A DNA stretch of 64,000 bases from a bacterium. Its GTDB lineage: Bacteria; Hinthialibacterota; Hinthialibacteria; Hinthialibacterales; Hinthialibacteraceae. Made by a program: the position numbers and the translations under genes. Of the stretch, positions 24,390 through 33,802 are shown piece after piece (position 1 is the first letter of the stretch; every line of letters begins with the position of its first letter). Under the pieces are notes generated by a model. The model saw nothing but the letters and a program-made list of their open reading frames with translations. It searched no databases and had not been told where the DNA came from. The stretch lies in the NCBI GenBank assembly GCA_016125385.1, contig WGLV01000022.1, forward strand, positions 1 through 64,000, in the 5' to 3' direction.

Positions 24390-25796
24390 ATGAAAAGAAG
24401 TCTGATTCTTTTATTGATCGGGGTGTTCGCCCTTGGCGCCGCGGCGGATCCGCCCTCCCATGAGCAGCGGGAAAGCGAGACGATCCGGCCTTGGCGGGAG
24501 AACCCGTGGTATTGGCAATACAAAGGCGAGCCGGTCATGCTGCTGGGCGGCTCTGATGAAGATAACCTGTTTAATAACCCCGCCCTGCTGCGTGATAATT
24601 TCGAAAAAATGAAAGCCTGTGGGGCCAATTACATCCGCTCGACGCTCTCCTGCCGCGATGAGGGCGACGTCTGGCCTTTTGAAAAGGTGGATGGAAAATA
24701 CGATCTCGACCGGCCCAATCCTGAATTTTACGGACGGCTGCGCGAGTCGGTCGACCGTGCTTATCAGCAGGGGGTGATCGTACAGATCGAGTTGTGGGCG
24801 ACGTTCGATTATTACCGCGATTACTGGCTGGTGAATCCATTCAATCCGGTTAATAACAGGAATATTGATCCCGCTCAAACAAATATGAAACCGGAATGGG
24901 ATCACCATCCCGCTCAGGAACGCAATCCGTTTTTCCTATCCATCCCCGAAAAGAATAACGAAACCACGCTGCTGAAATATCAGACCGGTTTCGTCAAGCG
25001 CGTGTTAGCCGAAACGCTGCCCTATCCAAACGTGTTGTACTGTATTGACAACGAAACCAAGGCGCCGCCGGAATGGTCGTATTACTGGGCGAAAGTGATT
25101 TCTGACACAGCGCGGGAAATGGGAGTGACCGCGTACACGACGGAAATGACCGACGCGTGGGATCTGCGTGACGATCAACACAAACGGACCTGGTCTCATC
25201 CAGACCTCTTCGGATTCATGGAAGTCTCCCAGAACAACTGGCAGGTGGGGCAGACCCATTACGACGCCCTCATGTGGATGCGTGATACGCTGAACAGTCA
25301 TGGCGGCCCGCGCCCCATGTCGAACGTAAAGGTTTACCATCGCTTGAGTGGCAACAAGCCGAATGACCCCGCCGTGGGCATCGAACGCTGGATTCAAAAC
25401 GTCTTCGCGGGGTGCGCGTCGACCCGATTCCACCGGCCCGATAGTGGTCTTGGAATCTCGGAAGACGCGCAGCGCGTGATTCGTGGCATGCGGACGTTTC
25501 TCAATTCGTTTGACCTGTTCCATACCGCGCCCGCTCCGGATGTGATGACCGATCGCGATGAGGATGAAGCCTACTGTCTCGCGAAGGCGGGCAAGACGTA
25601 CGCATTATATTTTCCCAAAGCCGGCGCGGTGACGCTGAACCTGCCCGCTTCGGTCAAAACCGCCGGCGTGAACTGGTTCGATCCACAACAGGAGCGTTTC
25701 ATCTCTCCCAAATCCGAAAACATTCATGATGGAAAACTCTCCATCGTCTGTCCCGAAAACGGGGAATCCTGGTACGCGCTGGTTGAATGCCGCTGA
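24390..25796 (+). CDS. Secreted glycoside-hydrolase-like TIM-barrel protein
   Basis: 468 residues from the ATG at 24390 (GGGAGAAA upstream). Signal peptide about 1-18 (LILLLIGVFALGAAA). The body begins ENPWYWQYKGEPVMLLGGSD, as in cellulase-like (DUF4038/GH-A clan) proteins, and continues with ANYIRSTLSCRDEG and VIVQIELWATFDYYRDYW. The pair of Glu expected in clan GH-A can be placed: acid/base in CIDNETKAPPEW (after Asn) and nucleophile in LFGFMEVSQNNW. The C-terminal part (from ~400) is a beta domain, as in collagen-binding-like ends of such enzymes. It probably hydrolyses a polysaccharide in the periplasm or outside. Family number and substrate are not readable. Confidence 0.65.
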   Translation: MKRSLILLLIGVFALGAAADPPSHEQRESETIRPWRENPWYWQYKGEPVMLLGGSDEDNLFNNPALLRDNFEKMKACGANYIRSTLSCRDEGDVWPFEKVDGKYDLDRPNPEFYGRLRESVDRAYQQGVIVQIELWATFDYYRDYWLVNPFNPVNNRNIDPAQTNMKPEWDHHPAQERNPFFLSIPEKNNETTLLKYQTGFVKRVLAETLPYPNVLYCIDNETKAPPEWSYYWAKVISDTAREMGVTAYTTEMTDAWDLRDDQHKRTWSHPDLFGFMEVSQNNWQVGQTHYDALMWMRDTLNSHGGPRPMSNVKVYHRLSGNKPNDPAVGIERWIQNVFAGCASTRFHRPDSGLGISEDAQRVIRGMRTFLNSFDLFHTAPAPDVMTDRDEDEAYCLAKAGKTYALYFPKAGAVTLNLPASVKTAGVNWFDPQQERFISPKSENIHDGKLSIVCPENGESWYALVECR

Positions 25797-25830
25797 GCTT
25801 ATCGATCGGAACAAGGGAATTGGATTCGTG

Positions 25831-26679
25831 ATGAATGAAACAACCAGTCCGGAGCGTCTTACCGCCGAGGCGGCGGTCGAAGACCCGATCATCGAGGTGA
25901 TTCATCTGGCGAAATCGTTCGGCCCGCGCAAGGTGCTGAAAGACATTACCTTTACCGCGCCGCGTGGAAAAACCACGGTGATCATCGGCGGCAGCGGCAG
26001 CGGCAAGTCGACGCTCCTGCGCCACATGGTCGGGTATATGAAGCCCGATTGCGGCAGCCTGCTGTACGATGGTCAGGACATCGTCCCCATGACGGATGAC
26101 GAGCTCGATCCGATACGCCGCCGTTTCGGCATCCTCTTTCAGAGCGGGGCGCTGTTTAATTCAATGACGGTGGGCGAAAACGTGGCGCTGCCGCTGGTCG
26201 AACATACCGACCTCGACCCCAAGATCATCAAAATGATCGTCAAGATGAAACTGGAACTGGTCGGGCTGCGCGGATTCGAAGATCTGAAGCCGTCGCAGAT
26301 TTCCGGCGGAATGAAAAAGCGCGTTGGTCTCGCGCGCGCCATCGCGCTCGACCCGCAGATCGTGTATTACGACGAACCATCCGCCGGGCTTGATCCCATC
26401 ACGGCGGCGGTGATCGACGACCTGATGCTTGACCTCTCGCACAAACTTGATATCACCTCGATCGTGGTGACGCATCACATGGACAGCGCGTTTAAAATCG
26501 CCGACAAGATCATCATGCTGCATGACGGCCGCATCGTGGCGAAGGGGACGCCTGACGATTTCAGGAACCCGAAAGACCCGTTGGTAGAACAGTTCGTCAA
26601 AGGGTTGGCCGATGGCCCCATCCGTTTTCAGATGTCGGCGGATGATTATGTGAAAGACCTGCTTGAGGTCGAATCGTAA
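25831..26679 (+). CDS. MCE-type lipid transporter ATPase (MlaF-like)
   Basis: 282 residues from the ATG at 25831; longer frames reach back into the preceding gene. ABC ATPase motifs: Walker A IIGGSGSGKSTLLRHMVG, Q-loop FGILFQSGALFNSMTV, signature ISGGMKKRVGLARAIALDPQ, Walker B IVYYDEPSAGLDP and switch His VTHHMDS. The FQSGALFNSMTVGENVALPL and SGGMKKRV text is typical of MlaF/Ttg2A/Mkl, which power phospholipid movement between membranes. The N-terminal ~25 residues are extra. The MCE protein follows 53 bases later. The permease gene normally placed between them is missing here. Confidence 0.88.
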   Translation: MNETTSPERLTAEAAVEDPIIEVIHLAKSFGPRKVLKDITFTAPRGKTTVIIGGSGSGKSTLLRHMVGYMKPDCGSLLYDGQDIVPMTDDELDPIRRRFGILFQSGALFNSMTVGENVALPLVEHTDLDPKIIKMIVKMKLELVGLRGFEDLKPSQISGGMKKRVGLARAIALDPQIVYYDEPSAGLDPITAAVIDDLMLDLSHKLDITSIVVTHHMDSAFKIADKIIMLHDGRIVAKGTPDDFRNPKDPLVEQFVKGLADGPIRFQMSADDYVKDLLEVES

Positions 26680-26732
26680 CCGGTTTTGAACCGGAACGAA
26701 TTTGTGTGAAACGAGATCGATGAGGAACCATT

Positions 26733-27827
26733 ATGGCTTCAGTGACGGCGCAGGAAGTCAAAGTTGGAGTACTGGTCATACTCGCCATCGTGCTGGTGGT
26801 GGTTCTATCCGCTTCGCTGGGTAACTTTGAATCACTGTATGAAGACCTGATCACCATCAAAATCCGCGTCCCGCGCGTGGTGGTCGAAAAATATTCCAAG
26901 GTGACCTACGCGGGCGTGCGGATCGGTACGGTCACCGATCTGCTCTACGACAACGCGGCCAATGAGGCGCTGATCGTCGCGCGAATCAAGCGCGATTCAC
27001 CGGTCTCGCTTGATTCGGAGGTCACGTTTACATCCGATACCATGTTGTCGCCGCTCTACGTCGAGATCAATGGCGGCCAGGATGATAAGCGAATTACGAC
27101 ACTGTTGGCCAAAGGCGAAATCAATGAAGAGGATGTCGTCCTTGAAGCGAAGCCCTACGCTTCACTGGGAGATTTTTTCGCGCTGGCGAGCGACGTGAAA
27201 AACGTCTTGGGAAAAGTCGAAGTCGTGCTGGATGACGTGCGCGAGCCATTGGGTAAAGTATCTGGAATTATTGACGACGTCAGCGGTCAGTTGCTCGCGA
27301 TTTCCGGTGAAGTGAAAACGATGATCGCAGACGCCCACCCCCGCGTGAATGGCCTTCTCGATCAATCCAGCGGGCTGATTGACGGCGCTTCAAAGCAGGT
27401 CATCCCCGCGTTGACTAATGTGCGCCGGGGTTCTGAAGACCTGCCCGCATTGATTTCGCAGAGTAATGAAAAACTGCAATCCGCGTTGAAAAAAGCCGAT
27501 GAGCTGATCGAGACGATGGGGCCGGATCTTCAGGCCACGGTCAAGGAAGTTCGCGGGCTGATGGAATCGATGAACGGCCGCATTGATGATATTCAGTCGA
27601 AGGTCAAAACGCTGCTTACCACGCTCGACGGAGCCGTGAAGGAAAACCGGCCTGACATCGATGGATTGATCGCCAACCTCAAACAGGTGTCGTCCAACTT
27701 AAATGACCTGAGCGCCCAGTTGAAGCGCGACCCGTGGCGCGTGGTCTGGAAGTCGGAAGGCAAAATGGAACCTCAAAAAGTGTCTCCCGACTGGCGGCCT
27801 CTCCCCGCTGGAGCCGAATCAAAATGA
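26733..27827 (+). CDS. MCE-domain lipid-transport protein (MlaD-like)
   Basis: 364 residues, GAGGAA before the ATG. One N-terminal transmembrane helix (about 10-32, VKVGVLVILAIVLVVVLSAS) and one MCE domain (about 38-118: IKIRVPRVVVEKYSKVTYAG, VRIGTVTDL, DTMLSPLYVEINGG). A long helical C-terminal region (about 140-345) follows, with repeated polar heptads (LISQSNEKLQSALKKADELI), probably forming the periplasmic tube that hexameric MCE proteins build. It holds lipid substrate for the ATPase upstream. C-terminal Pro-rich tail. Typical MlaD is ~180 residues, so this is the long (PqiB/Mce1-style helix) form. Confidence 0.85.
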   Translation: MASVTAQEVKVGVLVILAIVLVVVLSASLGNFESLYEDLITIKIRVPRVVVEKYSKVTYAGVRIGTVTDLLYDNAANEALIVARIKRDSPVSLDSEVTFTSDTMLSPLYVEINGGQDDKRITTLLAKGEINEEDVVLEAKPYASLGDFFALASDVKNVLGKVEVVLDDVREPLGKVSGIIDDVSGQLLAISGEVKTMIADAHPRVNGLLDQSSGLIDGASKQVIPALTNVRRGSEDLPALISQSNEKLQSALKKADELIETMGPDLQATVKEVRGLMESMNGRIDDIQSKVKTLLTTLDGAVKENRPDIDGLIANLKQVSSNLNDLSAQLKRDPWRVVWKSEGKMEPQKVSPDWRPLPAGAESK

Positions 27828-27949
27828 GTGAATCTCGTGAGAAATCCGCTTGAAGTCAAACGGGAGAACATAACTTTCATTAAAAGATATTCTATTGATT
27901 GCTTTGCCGGTGAAGAAATGCTCCGCTTCATTGAACGGATGTCCCTTTC

Positions 27950-29077
27950 ATGAAAATCGTCCTCGCGCCTAATTCATTCAAAGAGAGTCTCTCCGCGCCC
28001 GATGCGGCGGCGGCGATGGAGCGGGGCGCGCTCCGGGCGCGGCCCGATGCACGAACGGTATGCGTTCCGGTCGCCGACGGCGGCGACGGCACGGCGGAAG
28101 CAATCGTCGCCGCGCGCGATGGCGAGTGGGTCGAGTTACGCGTTCAGGATGCTCTCCATCGTCCAGTTACGGCGAAATATGGCCTGATCGACGGCGGCGA
28201 TACGGCTGTGATCGAGATGGCGCGGGCTTCCGGGTTATGGCGGCTGCGGACTGATGAACGCGATCCGATGCGCACGAGCACGATTGGAACGGGCGAGATG
28301 ATGCGAGACGCACTCGATCGCGGTGCGAAAACGCTGATCCTCGGCATCGGCGGCAGCGCGACGGTTGACGGGGGCCTCGGTATGGCTGCGGCGTTGGGAT
28401 ACCGCCTGCTGGATGAACGCGAGGGTGAAATCGAGCCGAATGGCGCTGGCTTGGCGCGGTTGCGCCGCATTGATTCCGGCGGGGTGCATCCCCGCTTGCG
28501 TCAGGTTCGCGTGATGGTCGCCTGTGATGTGGAGAATCCTCTGGTGGGGCCACAGGGCGCGGCGGCGGTATTCGGCCCGCAAAAAGGCGCGACGCCCGCG
28601 ATGGTGAATGAACTTGACGCGGGCCTGCGCAATGCGGCCGCGTGTTGGAGGGAAGCCTTCGGCGCCGATCTGTTGAATACGCCGGGCGGCGGCGCGGCGG
28701 GCGGCCTGGGCGCCGGGTTGATCGCCTTTTGCGGAGCGGAAATCCACGGCGGTTTCGATCTGGTGGCCGACGTCGCGGGGCTGGATGAAGCCCTGCGCGG
28801 CGCCGATCTGGTTCTCACCGGTGAAGGCCGCCTTGACGAACAGACTCAATACGGAAAAGCGCCCGCTGGCGTCGCGAAGCGCGCGAAGAGGCTGGGCGTC
28901 GCCGCCGTTGGGTTGGGAGGATCGGTGTCTGGCGAGATGAGCGCTCTGTATGAGCTCGGCATGACGGCGATGTTTTCAATCGCGCCCGGGCCGATCGATT
29001 TGAATGACGCCATGACGCGCGCGGCGGAACTGTTGGAACATACGTCGGAACAGGTGGTTCGATTGTGGCGAAGTTAG
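27950..29077 (+). CDS. Glycerate 2-kinase, GlxK family
   Basis: 375 residues, normal length. MKIVLAPNSFKESLSAPDAA, VPVADGGDGTAEAIVA, LGIGGSATVDGGLGMAAALG and DLVLTGEGRLDEQTQYGKAP are the hallmarks of the GK-2 (garK/glxK) fold. It phosphorylates D-glycerate with ATP to 2-phosphoglycerate (or 3-phosphoglycerate in some members), feeding glyoxylate or serine carbon into glycolysis. The ribosome site is weak. Its last 13 bases overlap the GTG start of trkA, a probably accidental pairing of functions. Confidence 0.92.
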   Translation: MKIVLAPNSFKESLSAPDAAAAMERGALRARPDARTVCVPVADGGDGTAEAIVAARDGEWVELRVQDALHRPVTAKYGLIDGGDTAVIEMARASGLWRLRTDERDPMRTSTIGTGEMMRDALDRGAKTLILGIGGSATVDGGLGMAAALGYRLLDEREGEIEPNGAGLARLRRIDSGGVHPRLRQVRVMVACDVENPLVGPQGAAAVFGPQKGATPAMVNELDAGLRNAAACWREAFGADLLNTPGGGAAGGLGAGLIAFCGAEIHGGFDLVADVAGLDEALRGADLVLTGEGRLDEQTQYGKAPAGVAKRAKRLGVAAVGLGGSVSGEMSALYELGMTAMFSIAPGPIDLNDAMTRAAELLEHTSEQVVRLWRS

Positions 29078-30477
29078 AACTGAATGTCCTGATTATGGGC
29101 GCCGGCCAGGTTGGCCAGGGGCTGGCGCGCCGTCTTACCAAAGAAGGGCATCAGGTTAAAATCATAGACCCGAACGGAACCCTGCTGTCTGAAATTGAAA
29201 ATCAGCTCGATGCGTTATGTATAGAAGGCAACGGCGCCAGCGCGTCGCTGCTGCTGCAGGCGGGAGTGAAAACGACGGATCTGTTCATCGCCGTCAGCGA
29301 TGACGATGAAAGCAACATGATCGCCGGTTCGCTGGCGAAAAAATTCGGCGTCGCAACGGCCATAGCCCGCGTACGGAATGAAGATTACCTCGTGCCTGAC
29401 CGTTCCATTTACGTTGAGGCGCTAAATCTCGATCTCATCATCAATCCCGATGAAGTCGCTTCTCAGGAACTGCTCGATCTGCTCACCATCCCCGTCGCCA
29501 ATCACGCCGCCGAGTTCGCGGAGGGCCGACTCAAACTGATCGGATTCCGGGTAAAGCCTGACGCGCCCATACAGGGCCGCCGGTTGAAAGACCTGCCCAC
29601 GCTGGGCGTCGGCGAGCCGCTTCTGATCGCCTGTCTGATTCATGAAAATCAGGTCATCATTCCTCGCGGCGATTCTCTGATATCCGCGGGCGATCAGGTC
29701 TACGTCATCACCTCGCCGAATGGTTTCGAATTCGTCAATCAGTTGGGTGGTCAAACTAACGGGGGATTGCGCAAGGTGGTGGCTGTAGGGGCCAGCCGGG
29801 TGGCGTTTTTTCTGGCGGAACGCCTGGCGGAGCACGGCGTCCACATGATCCTGATCGAACAGGACGAAAAACGCTGTGAGCGTTTCGCCGATCTGCTCAA
29901 AGACGCCACCATTCTGCACGGCGATGGTACCGACATGGGCATGCTCAAAGAGGCTGGCGTTCGCGACGCGGACGGCTTCGTCGCCTGTTCTCAGGATGAT
30001 GAGACCAACATCCTCTCGGCGTTGCTGGCCAAACAACAGGGCGCCACCCGGGTCATCAGCGTGACTCGCAAGCCGCAGTACATCCCGCTCATGCAGTACA
30101 TTCAGCCCATCGATGTGGCGATCAATCCGCGCGTGGCGACCATTAACGCCATCATGCGTTACGTGCGCAAGGGCAAGACGCTATCCATGACGACGCTGGC
30201 CGACGACCGCGCCGAGGCGATCGAGATGGAGGTCGGTGCGGGTTCGCCGCTGGCGGGCCGCGCCCTGAAAGAAAACTTCATGCCGCGAAACGCACTTCTG
30301 GGCGCGATCGTTCGCGGTGAGCAAATCCTGATCCCCAAAGGGCATGACGCGCTGAAGCCGGGCGATCATGCGGTGTTGATCGCGCTCAGTGACTCCGTCG
30401 AAAAGGTCGACGAATTGTTCTCCAGCGGAGGCGGCAAAGGCTGGCTCAACCTCTTTCAGACCCGCAATCGCGTTTAG
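29065..30477 (+). CDS. trkA: Trk potassium-uptake regulatory subunit TrkA
   Basis: 470 residues with the double RCK layout: first Rossmann NVLIMGAGQVGQGLARRLTK (about 7-26) and TrkA_C to ~220, second Rossmann VVAVGASRVAFFLAERLAEH (about 235-254), in which the glycine motif is weaker, and a second TrkA_C. DGTDMGMLKEAGVRDADGFV and INPRVATINAIMRYVRKG are family segments. It binds NAD(H) or ATP and gates the TrkH/TrkG channel. No TrkH gene is in the window. GTG start inside the glycerate kinase gene, with CAGGTGG seven bases before it. Confidence 0.92.
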   Translation: MAKLELNVLIMGAGQVGQGLARRLTKEGHQVKIIDPNGTLLSEIENQLDALCIEGNGASASLLLQAGVKTTDLFIAVSDDDESNMIAGSLAKKFGVATAIARVRNEDYLVPDRSIYVEALNLDLIINPDEVASQELLDLLTIPVANHAAEFAEGRLKLIGFRVKPDAPIQGRRLKDLPTLGVGEPLLIACLIHENQVIIPRGDSLISAGDQVYVITSPNGFEFVNQLGGQTNGGLRKVVAVGASRVAFFLAERLAEHGVHMILIEQDEKRCERFADLLKDATILHGDGTDMGMLKEAGVRDADGFVACSQDDETNILSALLAKQQGATRVISVTRKPQYIPLMQYIQPIDVAINPRVATINAIMRYVRKGKTLSMTTLADDRAEAIEMEVGAGSPLAGRALKENFMPRNALLGAIVRGEQILIPKGHDALKPGDHAVLIALSDSVEKVDELFSSGGGKGWLNLFQTRNRV

Positions 30478-30493
30478 TGGTTCTTTTTTCTGG

Positions 30494-30814
30494 TCAAACT
30501 CCTTCACCCACCGCGATGACGAGCGCGTCCGACTCGTTTCCTGCCTCGCCGGGCTCCCTTTTTTCGCTTCGCCCGATCAATCGGCCCGCCTTGTTGTATT
30601 GAAAATATACATGCTCTCCATCCGAATAATGAATCGCGGAAAGGCGGTCCGATGCGTCGTATTCATACCGCGCGGTAGGAGCGTCGAGTTGTTGGGCGTC
30701 GAACATGTCCGCATTACTCTGACGCAGGGCGTTGGTGACCAGAAAGGCGATCCCGATCAGGACGAGCAGAGTCAGAATCGATGAAAAAGCGTGAAGTTGT
30801 TCTCGAATCTCCAT
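30494..30814 (-). CDS. Small membrane-anchored protein with a single YD (RHS-like) repeat
   Basis: 106 residues. A transmembrane or signal-anchor helix covers about 8-30 (SSILTLLVLIGIAFLVTNAL). The outside part carries YEYDASDRLSAIHYSDGEHV and then YFQYNKAGRLIGR, a tandem of the YD/RHS strand motif (Y-D-x-x-G/D-R-L). RHS proteins normally have dozens of such repeats forming a shell, so a protein of this size with one pair is unusual. It could be a decayed fragment, but the frame has its own start context (GGAG eight bases upstream). Convergent with trkA. Function unknown. Confidence 0.55.
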   Translation of the reverse strand: MEIREQLHAFSSILTLLVLIGIAFLVTNALRQSNADMFDAQQLDAPTARYEYDASDRLSAIHYSDGEHVYFQYNKAGRLIGRSEKREPGEAGNESDALVIAVGEGV

Positions 30815-30939
30815 CCCACTAACTCCAATATAATTTTACAAAATGGAACGATATATATCAAATTATACCATAATAATACCAAAGTAAAGTGGTATTTTCA
30901 ATTTAACAAAAAAATGTTCGAAATACGGGATGTTTCGTG

Positions 30940-32226
30940 TCAGCGCAGACGGCCGAGGGTGTTCTTGTAGAGTTTGAAGAGAGGATTGGAACGGATCGAA
31001 TTCAGATCGTGGCTTAATCGCTCGTTCTGGTGACGTAACAGGTCGATCTCATCCCGCATGGCGCGCAGGCGGGCTTCGGCGTCGGCGGATCGCTGATCCA
31101 GAGCGGGAGGGCGCTTTTCGCGCAGGGTGGGGGCTTTCAGAATCGCGAGCAATTCGCCGATCCGGTCTTCGCTCGAAATCAGTTTGGATATCTCGGCGGC
31201 GCCGCGACGCCGTGCGACGATGTCGCCGCGTTCCATCGCGACCTCGGTCATGATGGCGGATAACGCTCTGGTATCCTGATAGGGAACCACCCATCCGGCG
31301 TTATGCGTCTGGATCGATTCGGCCCAGGGCGATTCCGGCGCGGCTACGCAGGGCGCGCCCGCCCATAGCGCGGTTCCAGTACGCAGGTCCGACGACAGGC
31401 GGCGTTCTTCGGTGGGGGCGGCGAGGTCCACCGCTACGGCGGCCCGCTTCAGTTCGGCGGCGTATTCGGTAAAGGCATACCGCCCCAGCCAGGTGACGTG
31501 GTGATGCCCGCTATAGGCCCGGTATTCCGGCGGCAGGGCGGGATCGTTCGCTTCAGCGCCCAGAACCACCAGTTGACCTCTTCCGCACGATTCCAGCGTC
31601 TCCACGATCGTCCTGAACGCGTCAAAGCGATCCTGCCAGGGCCAGAAGACGCCTCCCCAGAAGATCAGCGGCTCATCTTCGACGTGGCCGCCGCGCGAGC
31701 GGGGCATCTCGTGCATGCAGAAGGGCGTTACCGCGAGCCGGTCGTCGCCGGGCTCAAAACCCGCCCAGCTCAGCCAAGCGGCGTAATAGCCTCGCTGGCG
31801 GGGCAGGGCGCAGAGCGCATAATCGGCCCGCGACAGGCAATAGAGTTTATCGGTGAGGTGTTGCAGCCAGTTGTCCGGATCGCGATAGCGGTATTCCAGC
31901 ATCAGCGGACCGGGCAGGTCGACAATGACGGGAACATCCAGCGGTTTGCGCAGAAACGTCATCGGCTGCCATTGCTCAAAGAGCACGGCGCGGCAATCGG
32001 TTTCGCGCAGGCGCTGGTGTAAATCCTCGGGTTTGTACCATACGACGGGGAGTTCCGCGCGTGGATCCATCGTTTCCCGCCAGGCTTCCAGCAGAAAATA
32101 CACGCACTCGGCGCCCGACCGGCGCAATGCCTCTCCCAGGCCGAAGGCGCGCACGCCTCCTCCCGCGCAGGGCTGGGTGGATACCGGCAGGTTTTCAGTT
32201 GTGACGATCGCGATGGGATTTGACAT
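30940..32226 (-). CDS. Glycosyltransferase, GT4-like with C-terminal coiled coil
   Basis: 428 residues. The N-terminal IAIVTTENLPVSTQPCAGGG and RAFGLGEALRRSGAECVYFL form a GT-B type first domain with a glycine-rich donor loop. A second domain holds EPLIFWGGVFWPWQDRFDAF, HVTWLGRYAFTEYAAEL and TEERRLSSDLRTGTALWAGA, resembling group 1 (GT4) transferases or the O-antigen-linked family with long C-terminal helices. The end (about 370-420) is a coiled coil (SADAEARLRAMRDEIDLLRH) as in surface-glycan transferases. Substrate unknown. A tRNA gene and a second glycosyltransferase lie upstream. Confidence 0.7.
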   Translation of the reverse strand: MSNPIAIVTTENLPVSTQPCAGGGVRAFGLGEALRRSGAECVYFLLEAWRETMDPRAELPVVWYKPEDLHQRLRETDCRAVLFEQWQPMTFLRKPLDVPVIVDLPGPLMLEYRYRDPDNWLQHLTDKLYCLSRADYALCALPRQRGYYAAWLSWAGFEPGDDRLAVTPFCMHEMPRSRGGHVEDEPLIFWGGVFWPWQDRFDAFRTIVETLESCGRGQLVVLGAEANDPALPPEYRAYSGHHHVTWLGRYAFTEYAAELKRAAVAVDLAAPTEERRLSSDLRTGTALWAGAPCVAAPESPWAESIQTHNAGWVVPYQDTRALSAIMTEVAMERGDIVARRRGAAEISKLISSEDRIGELLAILKAPTLREKRPPALDQRSADAEARLRAMRDEIDLLRHQNERLSHDLNSIRSNPLFKLYKNTLGRLR

Positions 32227-32304
32227 TTGAGCGCTATCTTAGTGTCAAATCATAGATTCCGTTAGGAAAACAGGAGGGATTCGAATGGAAAAAAAAGGAG
32301 AGAA

Positions 32305-32377
<73 letters not shown>

Positions 32378-32473
32378 GATTTTTTCGCGTAAGCCGGTCA
32401 AACACGAATGAAAAGTATTGCCATTCAAAGCGCGCCGGTCAAGACGTTGAGCGCGCTTTCCCGGTGGATGCGC

Positions 32474-33802
32474 TTAAAATTTCAACCATCGTTTGATTCG
32501 ATGTTTCAAGCCGGATTTCGGCGCTGACTCATCCGCTTGAATCTGCTCGTCCCGCCGGTAATCGAGCAAGACCGGCTGCTTGCCGAAATCGCCGCTGTGC
32601 CGTGGATTCGAACACCAGTCAAGCAAAGGCCCCACCGTGTGAGGAAACGTGTATAACTCTTCAAAAATGTCTCTCGCCTGCCGGGCCAGCGTTTCCAGTT
32701 TTTCAGGATGATTCGCGGCGAGAATCAACTCGCTGGCCAGTAGTTCGGGCGAGCGCGGCGGCGCGGTGAGAACCGCCCCTTTGTAAAACAGAATCTGGCT
32801 GATTTCCGTAGCGAGGGTTGTCAGAATGGGCACGCCGCGAGCCATGAATTCAGTGATTCGGTTGCGCGCGCCGATCAGGCTTTCCGCGCAAACCAGATCG
32901 GCGTTGATGCCGAGGTGCGCTTCGGTAAAACAGGTCTCCAGTTCATCGCGCGAAACCCAGCCGCGCAGGTCGTAGCGGTCGCGGTAGGGCGAGGCGTTGA
33001 CCATCGCCTCGAAGCGGGGAAACGTCTTTTCGTCATGGCCCGGAATCGCGCCGCCGGTGCTGAGAAATCGAATGCGCGGGTCGCGCTTCATCGCGAGATC
33101 CAGGCCGAGAAACAGCGTGTCGACGTCGCACCAGAGGTTGTATCCGCCGCAGAAAAATACGGTGAATGGATCCTCTTTTTTTCGCTGAATTTCGCGAAAC
33201 GGCGTATTCGGGTCCCACGCGATGGGAATGGTCGAAACCAGGTCTTCGCCGAATGTGTGTTGATTGAGTCGTCCCGCCGCCCCCAGTTCGCCCAGCGTCG
33301 CCATGCGCTGGCGTTCGGAGGTCACCGAAAAGCGGTCGGCGCGAAAAAGCACCGGGCGGTGAATATTCCAGAAATGGTGCAGGTAGCCCGCTTCATCGTA
33401 ATGATAGGCCTTCGCCTGCGCCTCGCCCATCGGGTAGCCGTGTATGTCGGCCCAGAAAGGCAGATCGCCCGCCACGCGCGCCGCCCGGCTGGCCGGGTAG
33501 TCGCAGGCGCCGATGACGGCGTGGGGCTGGTGTTTTTCGATGATGGCGCGCAGATAGGCGTCGTCGGCGAAACAGCGCGTTTCATGACAGCGGTAGTAGG
33601 TAAGCCGCTCGCGCGTCTGAATCTCTTCGTCCGGCTCGTGTTCATCACCGTGGCCGGTGATGCGCATGCAGACCAGAATGACCTCGTGCCCGTGGTCGAG
33701 CAGCGGCTTGGCGAGATGCCAGGCGCGGTTGCCGCCCGCGTGAAACTTCTGCGAGTCTTCGATGGAAATTGGACCAATGCCGAGAATGAGGATACGCTTC
33801 AT
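32474..33802 (-). CDS. Glycosyltransferase, GT4-like
   Basis: 442 residues. It begins RILILGIGPISIEDSQKFHA and GGNRAWHLAKPLLDHGHEVI, a GT-B N-terminal Rossmann with a glycine loop. The second half contains FTVFFCGGYNLWCDVDTLFL, RIRFLSTGGAIPGHD, LRGWVSRDELETCFTEAHLG and EFMARGVPILTT, the usual nucleotide-sugar-binding region of family 1/4 transferases. It would add sugars to surface polysaccharide or glycolipid. It overlaps recO by four bases (ATGA) and is co-transcribed with it; with the other transferase beyond the tRNA it makes a small glycan locus. Confidence 0.75.
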   Translation of the reverse strand: MKRILILGIGPISIEDSQKFHAGGNRAWHLAKPLLDHGHEVILVCMRITGHGDEHEPDEEIQTRERLTYYRCHETRCFADDAYLRAIIEKHQPHAVIGACDYPASRAARVAGDLPFWADIHGYPMGEAQAKAYHYDEAGYLHHFWNIHRPVLFRADRFSVTSERQRMATLGELGAAGRLNQHTFGEDLVSTIPIAWDPNTPFREIQRKKEDPFTVFFCGGYNLWCDVDTLFLGLDLAMKRDPRIRFLSTGGAIPGHDEKTFPRFEAMVNASPYRDRYDLRGWVSRDELETCFTEAHLGINADLVCAESLIGARNRITEFMARGVPILTTLATEISQILFYKGAVLTAPPRSPELLASELILAANHPEKLETLARQARDIFEELYTFPHTVGPLLDWCSNPRHSGDFGKQPVLLDYRRDEQIQADESAPKSGLKHRIKRWLKF

